A stretch of 37,500 bases of DNA, taken from NCBI GenBank assembly GCA_012295275.1, contig CM022670.1, positions 13,077,083 to 13,114,582 on the forward strand, written 5' to 3'. A program made the position numbers and the translations under genes. The DNA comes from Chrysomallon squamiferum (lineage: Eukaryota > Mollusca > Gastropoda > Neomphalida > Peltospiridae). Under the pieces are notes generated by a model. The model had not been told where the DNA came from, did no database searches, and was given only the letters and a program-made list of their open reading frames with translations. Below are positions 1 to 12,720 of this stretch, piece after piece (position 1 is the stretch's first letter; every line of letters begins with the position of its first letter).

Positions 1-950
1 GTTTTAACTCGCGGCGGTTAATTCTGAAGAATTTTCTACTTCTGAATGGATCTAGCAGAGATCATAGAAGACGCGATAACGGCGTTAATCAGAAACGTTT
101 CGTACGACAACCGCGATGAATTCACGTTCTTGGGCAATCAACTGATTCTGTTCTGCCGGTCTCCGGCCGTCACGAGGTTCCAAACCAATTGTGTTTGCGG
201 CTGGCAGCGGGAAATAATCAGGAGCAAAATATGCCAGCTAATTTGTGTGATGTCCTCTCGCGGAGAACACCGATAATGAATATGGTGATTTTGTTGCGCG
301 GAGAAGTCGATTCCCCCGTGGCGAGGAATGGTTGAAAATATGTGCAAAAATGAATCAAGTGTCCGCTCGTCTTGTTGAGACAGTTTTAAGATGAGGCAGG
401 CATTGAATACCGATTGATTTCACACCGAGTAATCTACCTAATAATTTGAACAGCAGAGCTTGAGTAATTGCCAGTCTGAAAATAAAGGCACTTATTTGGG
501 AAATAATTTAATTTGTCCACAAATACCGGCCTTTGTTACCTCGACAAGTGAAAATATTTTCCACCGTTGTATTCTTATCATTCCAATTTCAACAATAATT
601 GTTGTTCCGATAGCGGCAAATGCCCCAGCGGCTTGCTGCAAAATAAAATTACTCCGTTTGATAACTCGATACGCGATAAAATGTTGTTGGACCGTACAAA
701 AGCAATTGTGACTGAAGACGCGGGGGAAAGGATCCCTTCGGATTGTCAAAGTTAAAGTACCCTTTCGCCGAGTCCTTTCTCCAGCACACAAACAGCGCGA
801 AGAAGTCGGAAATTAAATTTAGTCTTCAATGTTTCCCAATATTGTCCTTCCCTAAATACTTTATATACCGCTGGCTATCGGCCGTATCAAATAAATAACA
901 ACTAGATGCAAGTCTAACTTCATAAACGCCAATTATTGAAAATTTGCCGA
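1..950. other. gene-free, non-repetitive CpG-containing island
   Basis: This stretch has ordinary sequence complexity and many CpG dinucleotides (for example around 5-20, 70-120 and 260-330), unlike the AT-rich microsatellite DNA that follows. Short open frames exist on both strands (46-276 plus, 492-791 minus), but none has a recognisable motif or a convincing splice context. I read it as unique non-coding DNA, possibly regulatory or the edge of a transcription unit to the left. That function is inference. Confidence 0.4.
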
Positions 951-1440
951 AAGGAAAAAAAAAAAAAAAAATTCTTCTCATCAAGTTCGCCAGAGCGGCT
1001 TCATTGCGCCGTTTAATCGAGCGTTTTTTTTACCTTCGGGCTCATTTTTTTTTTTTTTTTTTTTTTTTTTACGAGGATTAGGTGGATGACGGGGAGGGGT
1101 CCAGTGAAGATTTTTTTTTTTTTTTTTTTTTTTTTTAACTTTTTCTCCTGTCTCTTTATGTGGAAGAGATGAAGATTTGCGAGAGGGGCTCTCTTCATTA
1201 CGGTGTTTTGTTCGTCTTCTGTAACATATGCTGTTGTCGGGGTGGGATGGAAGTGGGGAAATGAAGCGATAACCCATCCAGCTGCTCCGATATGCCTAAT
1301 TCTCCGCGTCCTTCAGAAATAATTGAGTACTTTCCTCTCCCTCTTTGAAATCTCCTCGTTCCCTTGTTTGGAACATGACACGCACACACAGACACACACA
1401 CACACACACACACCGGCTCCATTTACAAATCGTTAAATTT
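951..1440. repeat. cluster of homopolymers and a CA microsatellite
   Basis: A poly-A run near 955-971 is followed by two long poly-T runs (about 1046-1070 and 1111-1136) separated by about 40 bases of G-rich sequence, then a (CA)n tract near 1380-1412. The apparent lysine-rich frames on the minus strand here are translations of the poly-T runs and are not genes. Confidence 0.8.
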
Positions 1441-2256
1441 TTTTAGTACCTGGTAACTAATACACTACATTTGTTAAATATTTAAAAAGCATCTGCTCGA
1501 TTGAAGAGGGACAGGAGGGCGGGAGTGTCACGTGACTTAGTGAAACGTACCTTGATGTCGATTTCCTAATATATGACATTTGTTTGGTTTATGCACCGTA
1601 ATGTGTGAATTTCATGCTAGCCTGTTCGTTCGAAAACAAATATATTTGTCTGTTAAGTATGATTTACATACATATTTTTTTTTTTTTTTTTTTAAAGTCC
1701 TAATGAAAATATTAAAATAGCTTTATTTCTCTTTCTTTACCTCGTTAAGTTTCAAGCCTAAACACACCCCTAAGTAGACAGTTCCAATTTGGATCCAAAG
1801 AAAATTATTTAAGTAACACTATTTTAACTCCAAGTTAAAATGAAGCGGCGAAATCTTGATTAAATTTGTTAGCAAATTTAATAAATCTTCTAGAGAAAAA
1901 AATGTCTTTCTATTATTTTGAGTTAGATGCATCAGTGGATCTAATTGACCAAGAATATAATTATTTTCTTCGTTTTGTAAATGAATGTTTTGTCACTTTT
2001 TTGTATTCCACAGAGAAATTGTAAATGAGGGTTTTGTACTTGGCAATTTTACAGGTCAGTTGTTATCGTTAATTTTTGTTAGTTAAATACGGAAGTTCAT
2101 TATTTTTTATTTCAGTCACTTTTATTTGATTTTTGTCTTCGATTAACTAAAATGCACTTGTGATTGTAGTAATTTGTATACTTTAAATGTTTTTTAATTA
2201 TTATTTTTTTTTTTTTTTTTTTTTTTTTTTCTTCTTTCTTCTTCTTCTAATTATTA

Positions 2257-2298
<42 letters not shown>

Positions 2299-2552
2299 TA
2301 TTATTATTTATTTATTCATTTATTTATTTATTTATTGACTGACTGATTTTATTTGTTTATTTTTTTTCTTCTGTTAAGTGTATATTTGAAAACTTGCAAA
2401 TGATTGTTTTGTTTTGTTTTGTTTTGTTTCGTTTATTTATTTATTTATTTATTTATTTATTTTATTGTTATTATTGTTATTATTTTCTTCGGGTCTTCTT
2501 ATTTTTTAATCACAGTAATTTTTGTTTCTTCGAGGAAGGTCTTTCTTTCATC

Positions 2553-2602
<50 letters not shown>

Positions 2603-3040
2603 TGTTATTTTATGCAATCAAACTCTTCTGTAAATAAAAGTAAAGCGCAGAACTTTAAATACAGATGGACTGATCGTTAAAGAAACTTTGCTTCAACTTA
2701 CAGACTTTCTCGTTTATCTCAGAATATTCTTAGCGCATAGTCATGATTATCTTAAAAATGTTATTAAATAATTATTTTTTTAATTTTTTAGTGTATGTAT
2801 GTATGTATGGTTGTGTATATATTTACATGTATGTAAGTATGTATGTATGTGCGTGTGTGTGTGTGTGTGCGCGCATTTACGGGTGTGAATGCCTGTGCTT
2901 GTATCTTGTTTATGTATATCTGAAAAGACTCGCTATAATAATTTACGATTACTTATGAACGAGAACACAAAGACTTTACAAACACATAAAACAAAAACCA
3001 AAAAAAAAAAAAATAAATAAATAATAATAATTTTATAAAC
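1441..3040. repeat. AT-rich intergenic DNA with dense microsatellites
   Basis: No gene is seen. The stretch holds poly-T (about 1675-1694 and 2204-2230), TTA and TTTA arrays (about 2248-2335 and 2428-2465), a TTTTG array near 2405-2430, (AT)19 at 2559-2596, and a GTAT/GT compound tract at about 2794-2870 followed by poly-A near 3000-3013. Confidence 0.85.
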
Positions 3041-3598
3041 TGCCAACATTTTCAAGTGAGCGTGTTAGAGAACCGGCAAAGTTCTAATTCTACGTGTTCC
3101 GCTAAATTAACGACTCAGCGAAAACACAGAAACAGCACCGCCATGTTGTGCCCGGCTTCGGCAGTTTTGCCAAATTCACCGGAGCTTACCATGTTTTGCT
3201 AATGGGAACCGTATAATGGTTTTGGGATTTGGTGATCAACAAACATATGCTCTTCTTCTTTTAAAGATGATGTTTATTTTGTGTGGGGGGCACAGGTTGG
3301 GTATACAGAAGTTAGGTAACGGACAACAGTTCGACTAACTTTGTGTTTTCCTCTCTCTGATTATTATTATCATTGTTAGATAAGGGAACGAAAAACGGAT
3401 CAAAGGTTGAAGGGGAATAATCTGCGAGATTTAGAAGAATTCCTGGCTTGTCCGTGAGTCCGTATGTACGTTAACGGAATGTTTAGTATGTTAAGTGCAG
3501 GATTATCACAGTTTCTTTGAAACTCAAAGTGAAATTCGAATGTAACCTTCTTTACAAATCAAAATTATTGTTTTGTTTAGTCCTGCAGTACATATGTA
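3041..3598. other. gene-free unique island
   Basis: This block is mostly free of simple repeats and more GC-rich than its flanks. Its sequence includes a G-rich stretch near 3285-3300 and several CpGs between 3055 and 3170. There is no open frame of note and no splice-site pair that would make an exon. It is a candidate non-coding conserved element and nothing more can be said. Confidence 0.35.
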
Positions 3599-4380
<782 letters not shown>

Positions 4381-4980
4381 GGGTTTGTTTACGATCGAAA
4401 TTCCTTGCCATTCCCTACCAGCAATGGATCAAATTAACGAGGGGCGTGGTCAACTTGAAATCTACATAAACGCCAACGACCAGAAATTAACATAACACAC
4501 GGTCTGCGGTCGCAGCGCCATGTTAATTTCATCATCAATTTCACATCTGTCTCTCGAGTGAAATCTATCACAGAAAATGTTCGTTTATTCGCACTCGTTC
4601 ACCCGAGCGACTTTTCTTTTTTCCACGTATACATCTGCAAATTTCGGCTATTTTCATTTGCTTCATTTTTTTTTTTTTTTTTTTTTTTTTTTTAGGGTAA
4701 GTATTTATATAAGCAGAACACTTTTCTCTGTTTGTCGTGTGAACTCGGCTGCTCTTGAAAACAACTTGTCCATTGTCGCAGAAATTTTTGCACCTATGCG
4801 CATAATAATAGAGAGAGGTTCAGTCGGTAGACTGACTGCATTGTACCCAGGGAACGCCCTCTTAGTTTGGTTGGAGACCAATACAAGTTTGTTGAAAAAT
4901 CTTTACATATTCATGTTGAATGTGTTTAAATTGATGACTGTCGTTTATGTAAGACTCCGATGTCTTTAAGATTTCGGGTT
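4381..4980. other. gene-free unique island interrupted by poly-T
   Basis: This is unique, CpG-containing sequence with a poly-T run near 4669-4693. A 130-codon open frame spans 4577-4969, but it crosses the poly-T run (giving polyphenylalanine), shows no domain and has no supporting context, so I treat it as fortuitous. Confidence 0.4.
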
Positions 4981-5952
<972 letters not shown>

Positions 5953-5989
5953 TACACATAAACATACATATATATATATACATATACTT

Positions 5990-6709
5990 GTTTATATTTC
6001 TCTCTTTCCCTCTAACTCCACTCACTGAGAAAGAGGTGTGTATTATTATGAATACAATTTTTTTTTAAATTCTCCAATTATTTTGATATTAATCAATTTA
6101 TGGAGACGATGAAAACGTAGTAGAAATAGTAATGATAATATTATTAATAATAACAATAACAACAACAACAACAATAATAATAATATTAATTAATTAATTA
6201 ATAAAAATTCACATTACTTAAAAAGAGAAAAATTACTTATCAATAGAAAAAGAAAAGAAAAGAAAAATGTGAAAAAAGAAAACCTCAAGCAAAAACAGTA
6301 TATCTTTTCTACTGCAACCTTTGACCTTTTCAGCATGCGCACTTTGACACTTTTTTTCTTCAAATGTCGTCATAACATGTAGTCTTTATCTTTAAAGGTT
6401 TATATCGAACTTTGCTGGTTTTGCACCTCGTCCCTTTGAAGTTTTTCGGTGACGAAAATTAGCAAACAAAACTTTAAAGGAAAATATCATCTTTGTATGT
6501 GTTTGTTAATCGTTGAAAGTTCCTGGTGCTTTGAGGGAAGAATGTCAGAGTACAACTTTTTTAAAACTCTGACATTTTGACCGAGTCCCTCTGAGCCAGA
6601 ATAAAAAAAAAAAAAAAAAAAAAACAAACGTTGACATTCATCATATGGAACTTACAGTTTTTTTCTTTAGTTGTACAGGTCTGTTTGCTGATGACATTTT
6701 ATTTATTTA

Positions 6710-6748
<39 letters not shown>

Positions 6749-7272
6749 TTTATTTTTTTTTTATCTTTTTCGTTTAGGGTATTTTTAAAATTTTTTTTTT
6801 TTTTTTTTTTTTTACTTTGAAATATTATTAGTATTATTACACCTTATTATTTATATTTCCTGTTTTGATAACAATTATTAGCAATGTCATTAATTACTGC
6901 TACTACTGCTGCTGCTGCATTTTCTACTGCTACTACAACTGCAAATATTATTATTATTATTATTAAAACTATTTTTGCGGCCTTTTTTTTGTTTTGTTTT
7001 TTGTTTTTAGATTTTTTTTGTTTACTATTATTATTATTGTTGTTGTTGTTGTTGTTGTTGTCACTGTTTAATAATAAAATTTGAAATCAAAATTAAAATA
7101 ATAAAATTATCATTATATATTTTCAAAAAAGGAAAATAAGAAATCAGCAGATAAAAGAAAGAAAAGAAAATTAACGAACATTTTTCAGGAAAATTTCCTT
7201 TACGAAAAGAACTTACCATAGATAGATACATAGACAGAGAAGTAGAGAGATAGATAAAACTACCTACCTACC
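5990..7272. repeat. AT-rich intergenic DNA with long poly-T runs
   Basis: The stretch contains ATTA/AAC trinucleotide tracts (about 6135-6205), a unique island at about 6300-6600, poly-A near 6602-6625, two poly-T blocks (about 6713-6765 and 6790-6813), and TTA and TTG arrays near 6945-6965 and 7025-7060. No gene is seen. Confidence 0.75.
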
Positions 7273-7280
7273 ATACATAT

Positions 7281-7343
7281 ACATACATACATACATACAT
7301 ACATACATACATACATACATACATACATACATACATACATACA

Positions 7344-7372
<29 letters not shown>
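7281..7372. repeat. (ACAT)23 tetranucleotide microsatellite
   Basis: A 92-base uninterrupted ACAT array is flanked by imperfect CCTA and CATA units on the left and TATACAT on the right. Its length and purity suggest it is currently length-variable in the population. Confidence 0.95.
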
Positions 7373-7375
<3 letters not shown>

Positions 7376-7439
7376 CATATATAAATTTTAAAAATAATAT
7401 TTATTTAGTACCCGTTGCCAAAAAAAAAAAAAAAAAAAC

Positions 7440-7995
7440 CCCAGTAAACTATAGTTCAAAAAGCATTAGACAGTTTTAAGTTGACAGAAATGGGATAAAC
7501 TATTACCTCAACAAAAACAAACCTGACTTGATTTGTTTTATCTCGACACCGAAATTAAACCAGAAATCGAGCAGAAATGTAAAATTAAAAATCTAAATCA
7601 CCTTTAATTGACGACTGAACAAACATGGCTTCCTTTGATACGCAAGAAGCGCGTGTTTGCGAGCCGCGAAGCGTTTATCCGCTCGAGTAGTCTTCTTTTA
7701 AGTCAAATGTAAATCTTGCTACAAAAATTGTTATTGTTTGATTATAAATCAGAAGCGATCCTTTTGATGAAGGCGTACGACAAACTTGTCTGGAGGTCTG
7801 CTATCACATTAAAGGGTTAAAAAGAAAAAGAAAATTTAAGAAAAAAAAAAAAAAAAAAATAAGGCTATAAATTTATTAAACGGTTGCTCAGTATTACGTT
7901 CTTTGCCGAACTTGCACGAACTCGGTGGCAGACGGAACGTGATTACGTCTGCTCGTTCAATGGCTGCAGACGTCTGAAATATACAACGTCTGTAT
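7440..7995. other. gene-free unique island with ACGTCTG cluster
   Basis: This unique, CpG-rich sequence is broken only by a poly-A run near 7842-7859. Three copies of ACGTCTG occur within 48 bases (7945-7951, 7970-7976, 7986-7992). The middle copy sits in the perfect palindrome CAGACGTCTG (7967-7976). A regulatory role is inference. Confidence 0.35.
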
Positions 7996-8468
7996 TACGA
8001 ATTTTTTTTTTTTTTTTTTTTTTTTGTTTTGCCTTGGGGAAAGGCGGCATGGGTGAATAAATAATAGTGAATAATTAGCGGAAATGTGGCCGAAAAAACA
8101 ATAATCAAAGATATATAAATTATTTGTTATTATACAAAGAAAGAAGCAACCGAAAAATAAACGAAACAGAAAAATAAACAAATGGGGCAGATCCATAAAG
8201 CTGAAAATGATAGAAATTTAAAGCCAAATGATAAGAAGATTATCGGTGTTATAAATACAGTGTATATAACCGGTATGTTTCCAGCTGTTGTATTTTACTT
8301 GATAATTAGTCAAGAAAAACGTTAATTTATAAATACACAAACATAACTGTTTACTTTTGAAATAATGTTAAAACTCAGATATTGTGTAAAAGTTTAAATT
8401 AATTAATTTTATTTTTTGTCCTTTTTCGACCTGCTTCATCAATATTTCGTCGTCTTCTTCTTCTTCTT

Positions 8469-8499
<31 letters not shown>

Positions 8500-9091
8500 T
8501 TATTATTATTAAAATCAGTGTTAAAAATTAACTATTAATTTATTGTTTGATTTTATTTATTTATTCATTCATTTAATTGGTGCCTCATAGGAAATTAATT
8601 ATTAATAATTTTAACATTAAATAAAATATTTAGTTACTTGTAGTCACTGTCAGGTTCTTAATTCTTTCTTTTGTTAATTTTAGGTTGTTTCTCTGGTTCG
8701 TAACTTTTTTCTCTTTTTTTTACTTTTTTTTCGGTTATTATTATTATTATTTCTTTTGTTTTCTTTTTTTCTTCTTTTTTTTTTTTTTTTTAGATATATT
8801 ATTTTTATTTTATCTTATTATCATTATTATTATTTTATTTTTTTCGGATTTATTTTATTTTTTTTTTTTTCTAAGCCAATATCTATTTAATATTCATTAA
8901 AATTTTAACAGTTTAACTATAGTTATCTAATTATTTTAATACATTTACCTGTTTATTATATTTATAATATGGCTTAATTATTTATCCAATTATATAATAA
9001 TTCATTCAATTTATATTATTTTATTTTATTCATATATAGCAGCCCTTACTTCTTTGACAACTGTGTAAATATGATATCATAGTTATCAATT

Positions 9092-9128
<37 letters not shown>

Positions 9129-9290
9129 AGTTATAATATTTCTTATAAACAATTAATTGCCTTTTTTCTTTCTTTCTTTTTTTAAAATAGTTTAGGTTTT
9201 CTACGAAATATACTCAAGATTTTCAAGAATTCCTTATTTTGGATTTTAGTCATGTTTTCCTAAAATATATTTCTTACCAACACATTATCT
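7996..9290. repeat. AT-rich intergenic DNA with TTC/TTA and poly-T tracts
   Basis: The stretch has poly-T at about 8001-8025, an unbroken TTC array at about 8454-8497 passing into TTA (about 8498-8511), T-rich low complexity at about 8700-8870, and a 32-base poly-T run at 9093-9124. The phenylalanine- and lysine-rich open frames here are products of these tracts. Confidence 0.8.
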
Positions 9291-9430
9291 GTCAACAATT
9301 ATGATTCTCCAAATTTCCGACAAGACGTGAGTTCAGAAACGCTAAGGTCACGTAACTAAATCTAGCAGAACTCGAAATGTTTGAGACGCCGAAAAAGTAA
9401 GACATTATCCAGTAATCGCCCTGTCTCCAT

Positions 9431-9661
9431 TACCATTCACGATGAAATCTCACGAGATTTGGCGAAGGTATCTATGAAATTCTCTAGTCTCGTTCACTAT
9501 CAAATCTCGTGAGAATTGTCGAAACTTCAATAACATTCTATATAATTTTATTCTTATTCATGTTTGAAATCTCGCGAGATTTGGCGTAAGTTCTATGATA
9601 TTCTCAAATCCCATTCACGTTCAATTCTCGCAAGATTTGACGAGGCTTCAATGACATTCTT
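9431..9661. repeat. dimeric tandem array of TCTCGCGAGA-type palindromes
   Basis: Four diverged units follow each other, each centred on a ten-base palindrome: TCTCACGAGA (9448-9457), TCTCGTGAGA (9505-9514), TCTCGCGAGA (9570-9579) and TCTCGCAAGA (9626-9635). Units 1 and 3 resemble each other best (both continue ATTTGGCG, then CTATGA and ATTCTC), as do units 2 and 4 (both carry CTTCAAT and ACATTCT). The period is therefore about 121-122 bases of two subunits. TCTCGCGAGA is known from vertebrates as the CGCG element, reported to be bound by BANP at promoters. No gene start is recognisable beside it here. Confidence 0.8.
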
Positions 9662-9699
9662 TCTGTCTTGAAGAAAACGGCAGGGAAAAGGTCGAACAA

Positions 9700-10266
9700 A
9701 CAACAAGTGAATTAAAAATCATTTCAAGCATATTTTCTGAAAATACATATTATTATTGAGGGACATTCGTTTCATATCATTCTATAAATAATCTTTGATA
9801 TGGATACAAGTACCACTGTGTTTGTAAGACACTGTTAAGGGAAGGTGGTGGTGATGGGAACTTGGTTTAGAAATATGAAGTTTTACTAACTGTTTATGTA
9901 ATAAATGCAGTTTGACAGGACAGGGTTGTTTATGTTTTCGTTTCTTTTATCTTTCATTTACAAATTTTATTACTTTTATATATATATATATATATTTATA
10001 TATATTTTTTTTTTTTTTTTTCCTTTGTTAAGTTTTGGAGGTACTTTTTTTCTCCCCATTATTAGTTTTGCTTTTTACTATTATTGTTATTGGGTTTTGG
10101 GATTGTTTTTTTTTTTTTTTTTTGTCGTCGTCGTTGTTGTTGTTGCTGTGGTGATGGTGTTTATTGTTTAAAAGCGTGTTTAATTATCTTTTAACCATTT
10201 TATTATATTTTTTATATTGTATTTTTTATTTTATTTACCATTTTATAATTTTTATATTTATTTATT

Positions 10267-10309
<43 letters not shown>

Positions 10310-10370
10310 AAGGTAAAAAACAACAACAACCAAAAACCCATATATAATACAGTTATATAAGTGCTGAATT
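9700..10370. repeat. AT-rich intergenic DNA with TA, poly-T and poly-A tracts
   Basis: The stretch has a short TA tract near 9978-9996, poly-T near 10006-10021 and 10106-10123, TTG repeats near 10130-10145, and a 37-base poly-A run at 10271-10307. No gene is seen. Confidence 0.8.
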
Positions 10371-10570
10371 GTAATCGCTAACAGAAGACAAAGGGTTAAT
10401 GTCAGTAATTTTGTTCCGAGGCGCCGTTCGTCCGTGTTTCAGTTCGACTCGGGGGACTCGTTACATCCACCACAGCCGTGATTTAACAATTCACATACAA
10501 GTAAACCATAGACCACCTTTTAGACAACATACACACCTGAAGAAACATATATTTATGAAATAAATATATT
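10371..10570. other. gene-free unique island
   Basis: About 190 bases of normal-complexity, CpG-containing sequence lie between a poly-A tract and a very long T-rich tract. No coding frame or RNA gene is recognisable. Confidence 0.35.
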
Positions 10571-10589
10571 TTAAACCATTTTTATTTGT

Positions 10590-10725
10590 TTGGTTATTTT
10601 TTTTTTTTTTTTTTCTTTTTTTTTTTTTTTGTTTTTTTTTGATTGTTTTTGTTTTTTTTTTTTTTTTTTTTGTTTGTTTTTTTTTGTTTTTTTTTTTTTT
10701 TTTTTTGTTTTTTTTTTTTTTTTCT
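10590..10725. repeat. long interrupted poly-T/G-rich tract
   Basis: About 135 bases are almost entirely T, broken by single G or C residues (TTTTG and TTTC units). It is the longest near-homopolymer in the window. Exact length may be assembly-sensitive. Confidence 0.9.
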
Positions 10726-10924
10726 AAACGCGTTAAAAGATCAATGAAATAAGTAAAAAATATATATATATAATAATAATTAATAATAATAAATATAATA
10801 TGTAAAATTAATTAAAATACATTTAGGATCCAAAAAATTTATTTAAAAAAAAAAAAGAAAAAGAAAAAAGAAAGCTCAATATATAATATACATGGTTAAT
10901 TATTATCTTTATTTGTTTATTAAT

Positions 10925-11400
10925 GTCCAGAGAGAGCAGAGAGAATAATCTCTTCCATCAGTGAATAATTAATGACAATTTCTATTGCTTATAAACGACG
11001 ACAGCCTTAACGACGACATGAAACGCTTTCCGCCATTTGCAATCGTTTCTTCGCGCATATGGTGTGACGTCATGTCACGTGATTAATACGAAAATATCTC
11101 GCCGCGACATCTGAGCAAATACGGTAGCCGTAAATATGCGCGAATAACTCGCAAGACGTCTGACGGGCTATTTTCATTAGCGGAGATCTGAAAGGCCTAT
11201 AAAAATCATTTTCTCGTTTTGTCGTTGCAGAATGTGTCAGCTGCTATCAAAGAGCTCGGACGTGTGAGGCTAAGTGTGTTGTAAGTTTATTTTCCTGTAA
11301 ACAAATCGTCGAGGTTCTCCGTGCAGAGTCCAGCCCTCGCTGCACGTGCGAAACTCCAAAGGGTTCGAGGAAGAAGAGAATGGCTTCAGAGGAAAAAACG
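10925..11400. other. CpG-rich unique island, candidate regulatory element
   Basis: This is a compact block of complex sequence rich in CpG, standing out from AT-rich flanks. It contains a perfect cAMP-response palindrome and an adjacent E-box (11065-11082, listed separately). The tail near 11215-11290 has a pyrimidine stretch ending in GCAG that could act as an acceptor, but the following frames show no recognisable protein. Either a regulatory element or a non-coding exon would fit. Confidence 0.35.
11065..11082. promoter_or_regulatory. TGACGTCA plus TCACGTGA motif pair
   Basis: The perfect palindrome TGACGTCA (11065-11072) is followed two bases later by the perfect palindrome TCACGTGA (11075-11082). 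The first is the consensus for CREB/ATF bZIP factors and the second for bHLH-zip factors of the MITF/USF/TFE type. The motifs are seen directly. Binding is inference. Confidence 0.35.
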
Positions 11401-11516
11401 GGTAAAAGTGGAAGTCTTTGTGAGCGCAAAAAAAAAAAAAAAAAAAAGAGTAAATTAAAAAACGATGTTGTTTTCTGTGTGATGATGCATTTGTCAGATT
11501 TTGGCATATTTCCTTT

Positions 11517-11526
11517 TGTATGTATG

Positions 11527-11614
<88 letters not shown>

Positions 11615-11625
11615 CATACATACAG
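11517..11625 (+). repeat. compound microsatellite (GTAT)n(TA)19(GA)21(CATA)n
   Basis: GTAT units (from about 11517) lead into an uninterrupted TA tract (11531-11568), then a GA tract (11569-11610), then CATA units to about 11625. The GTAT and CATA flanks are reverse complements of each other, so the tract has inverted ends. The serine-rich and tyrosine/isoleucine-rich open frames crossing it on both strands are not genes. Confidence 0.95.
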
Positions 11626-11885
11626 TATATGAGTATGTATGTAAATATATGTGTGTATAATATATACATATATGTATGATACACAATATCATCTGTTACC
11701 ATACATTTCTTTTTTTTCTTTTTCACTATCTTTATAAAAACCAAAACGATAATAACTATGATGTTGATGATGATGATTATGATAATGACAATGAGCAATA
11801 ATTATAAGTTTAGACATTATTTCTTTCCTACTTCTTCGTCGACTTCTTTTATTATTATTGTTACTATTACTATTATTTTATTATT

Positions 11886-11926
<41 letters not shown>

Positions 11927-12109
11927 TATTATTATTACATGTGTATGTGTATCAAATAAATTACTTTCATGTATCAAGTTTGTTAACTATCGCGTTATGA
12001 CATAAACAAAAAAATTCTTTTAAACATCAAGCAGTAAAAAAAAAAAAATAGAAATACAACCAAAATATAAACAACAAAACTAAGATTAATTATATCTATT
12101 ACAGTATAT
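11626..12109. repeat. AT-rich DNA with GAT and ATC arrays
   Basis: Degenerate GAT repeats near 11757-11795 and an ATC array at about 11886-11925 passing into ATT are the only distinct structures. No gene is seen. Confidence 0.8.
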
Positions 12110-12720
12110 ATGCAGTGGTTTTACACGCCAGTCTGATGACGTCATTAGCTGTCGAGTTTTTGTGTTTGATATGGAGTATGGGACAGGTGCTGTTACGCTC
12201 GCCCTAAGAATTCTGAATCTGACGTTACAAATAAAGACTCATGTAGCGTCAGAGCCGGCACACGGCCAAATAGCCATTCTCCGCATTGTTATGTGTGTGT
12301 TTCCGCTCGTTTAAACAGCTCTGCTAATTGCGCGTGAAGACTTGCGAGACCCCAAATCTGTTAGCCTGTAATGAAGTCTTCTGGCGATGCTGCTAATGCG
12401 CATGTGCTAAAGTCATTCGAAACTAAATAATTGCTATCTTTACGTGTGCATATTTTCACTTCTGCAAAACGGAGCAGAAGTCAAAACGTCCATATTGAAT
12501 CGCGAACAGCTGCGGTGTATTTATGTGGCTTTTTTTTTCCTTCTTCTTCTTCTTTTTTTTTCCCTCTTTTTTTTTTTTTTCTTCTTTCTGTATTAAATGG
12601 AATATGCAAACGAAAGATACAAATGGATAAGCTGTAAAACTGCAGATAAAAGCATTTCACGCGCTGTTTTCCGCACGCGTGACTCACTTCTGTCAATTTG
12701 AAACCACCGCTTTAAACTCC
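12110..12720. other. gene-free unique island with CRE palindrome
   Basis: Complex, CpG-containing sequence includes the ten-base palindrome ATGACGTCAT (12136-12145) and several TAAT-core homeodomain-type sites (for example 12325-12330 and 12391-12396). A pyrimidine-rich low-complexity stretch interrupts it at about 12530-12582. No exon can be recognised. An enhancer-like element is a reasonable guess. Confidence 0.35.
12136..12145. promoter_or_regulatory. perfect CREB/ATF-type palindrome
   Basis: ATGACGTCAT is a full palindromic bZIP consensus in an AT-rich genome where CpG-containing octamers are rare. Occupancy cannot be judged from sequence. Confidence 0.3.

Noticed and set aside
1013-1277. 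Lysine-rich minus-strand frames
   Set aside because: Produced by two poly-T runs. No protein-like sequence outside them.
4577-4969. 130-codon plus-strand frame
   Set aside because: It crosses a poly-T run, has no recognisable domain and no supporting promoter or splice context.
11247-11798. 183-codon minus-strand frame and its overlaps
   Set aside because: Its middle is the (TA)n(GA)n microsatellite and a poly-A run. No domain or splice support.
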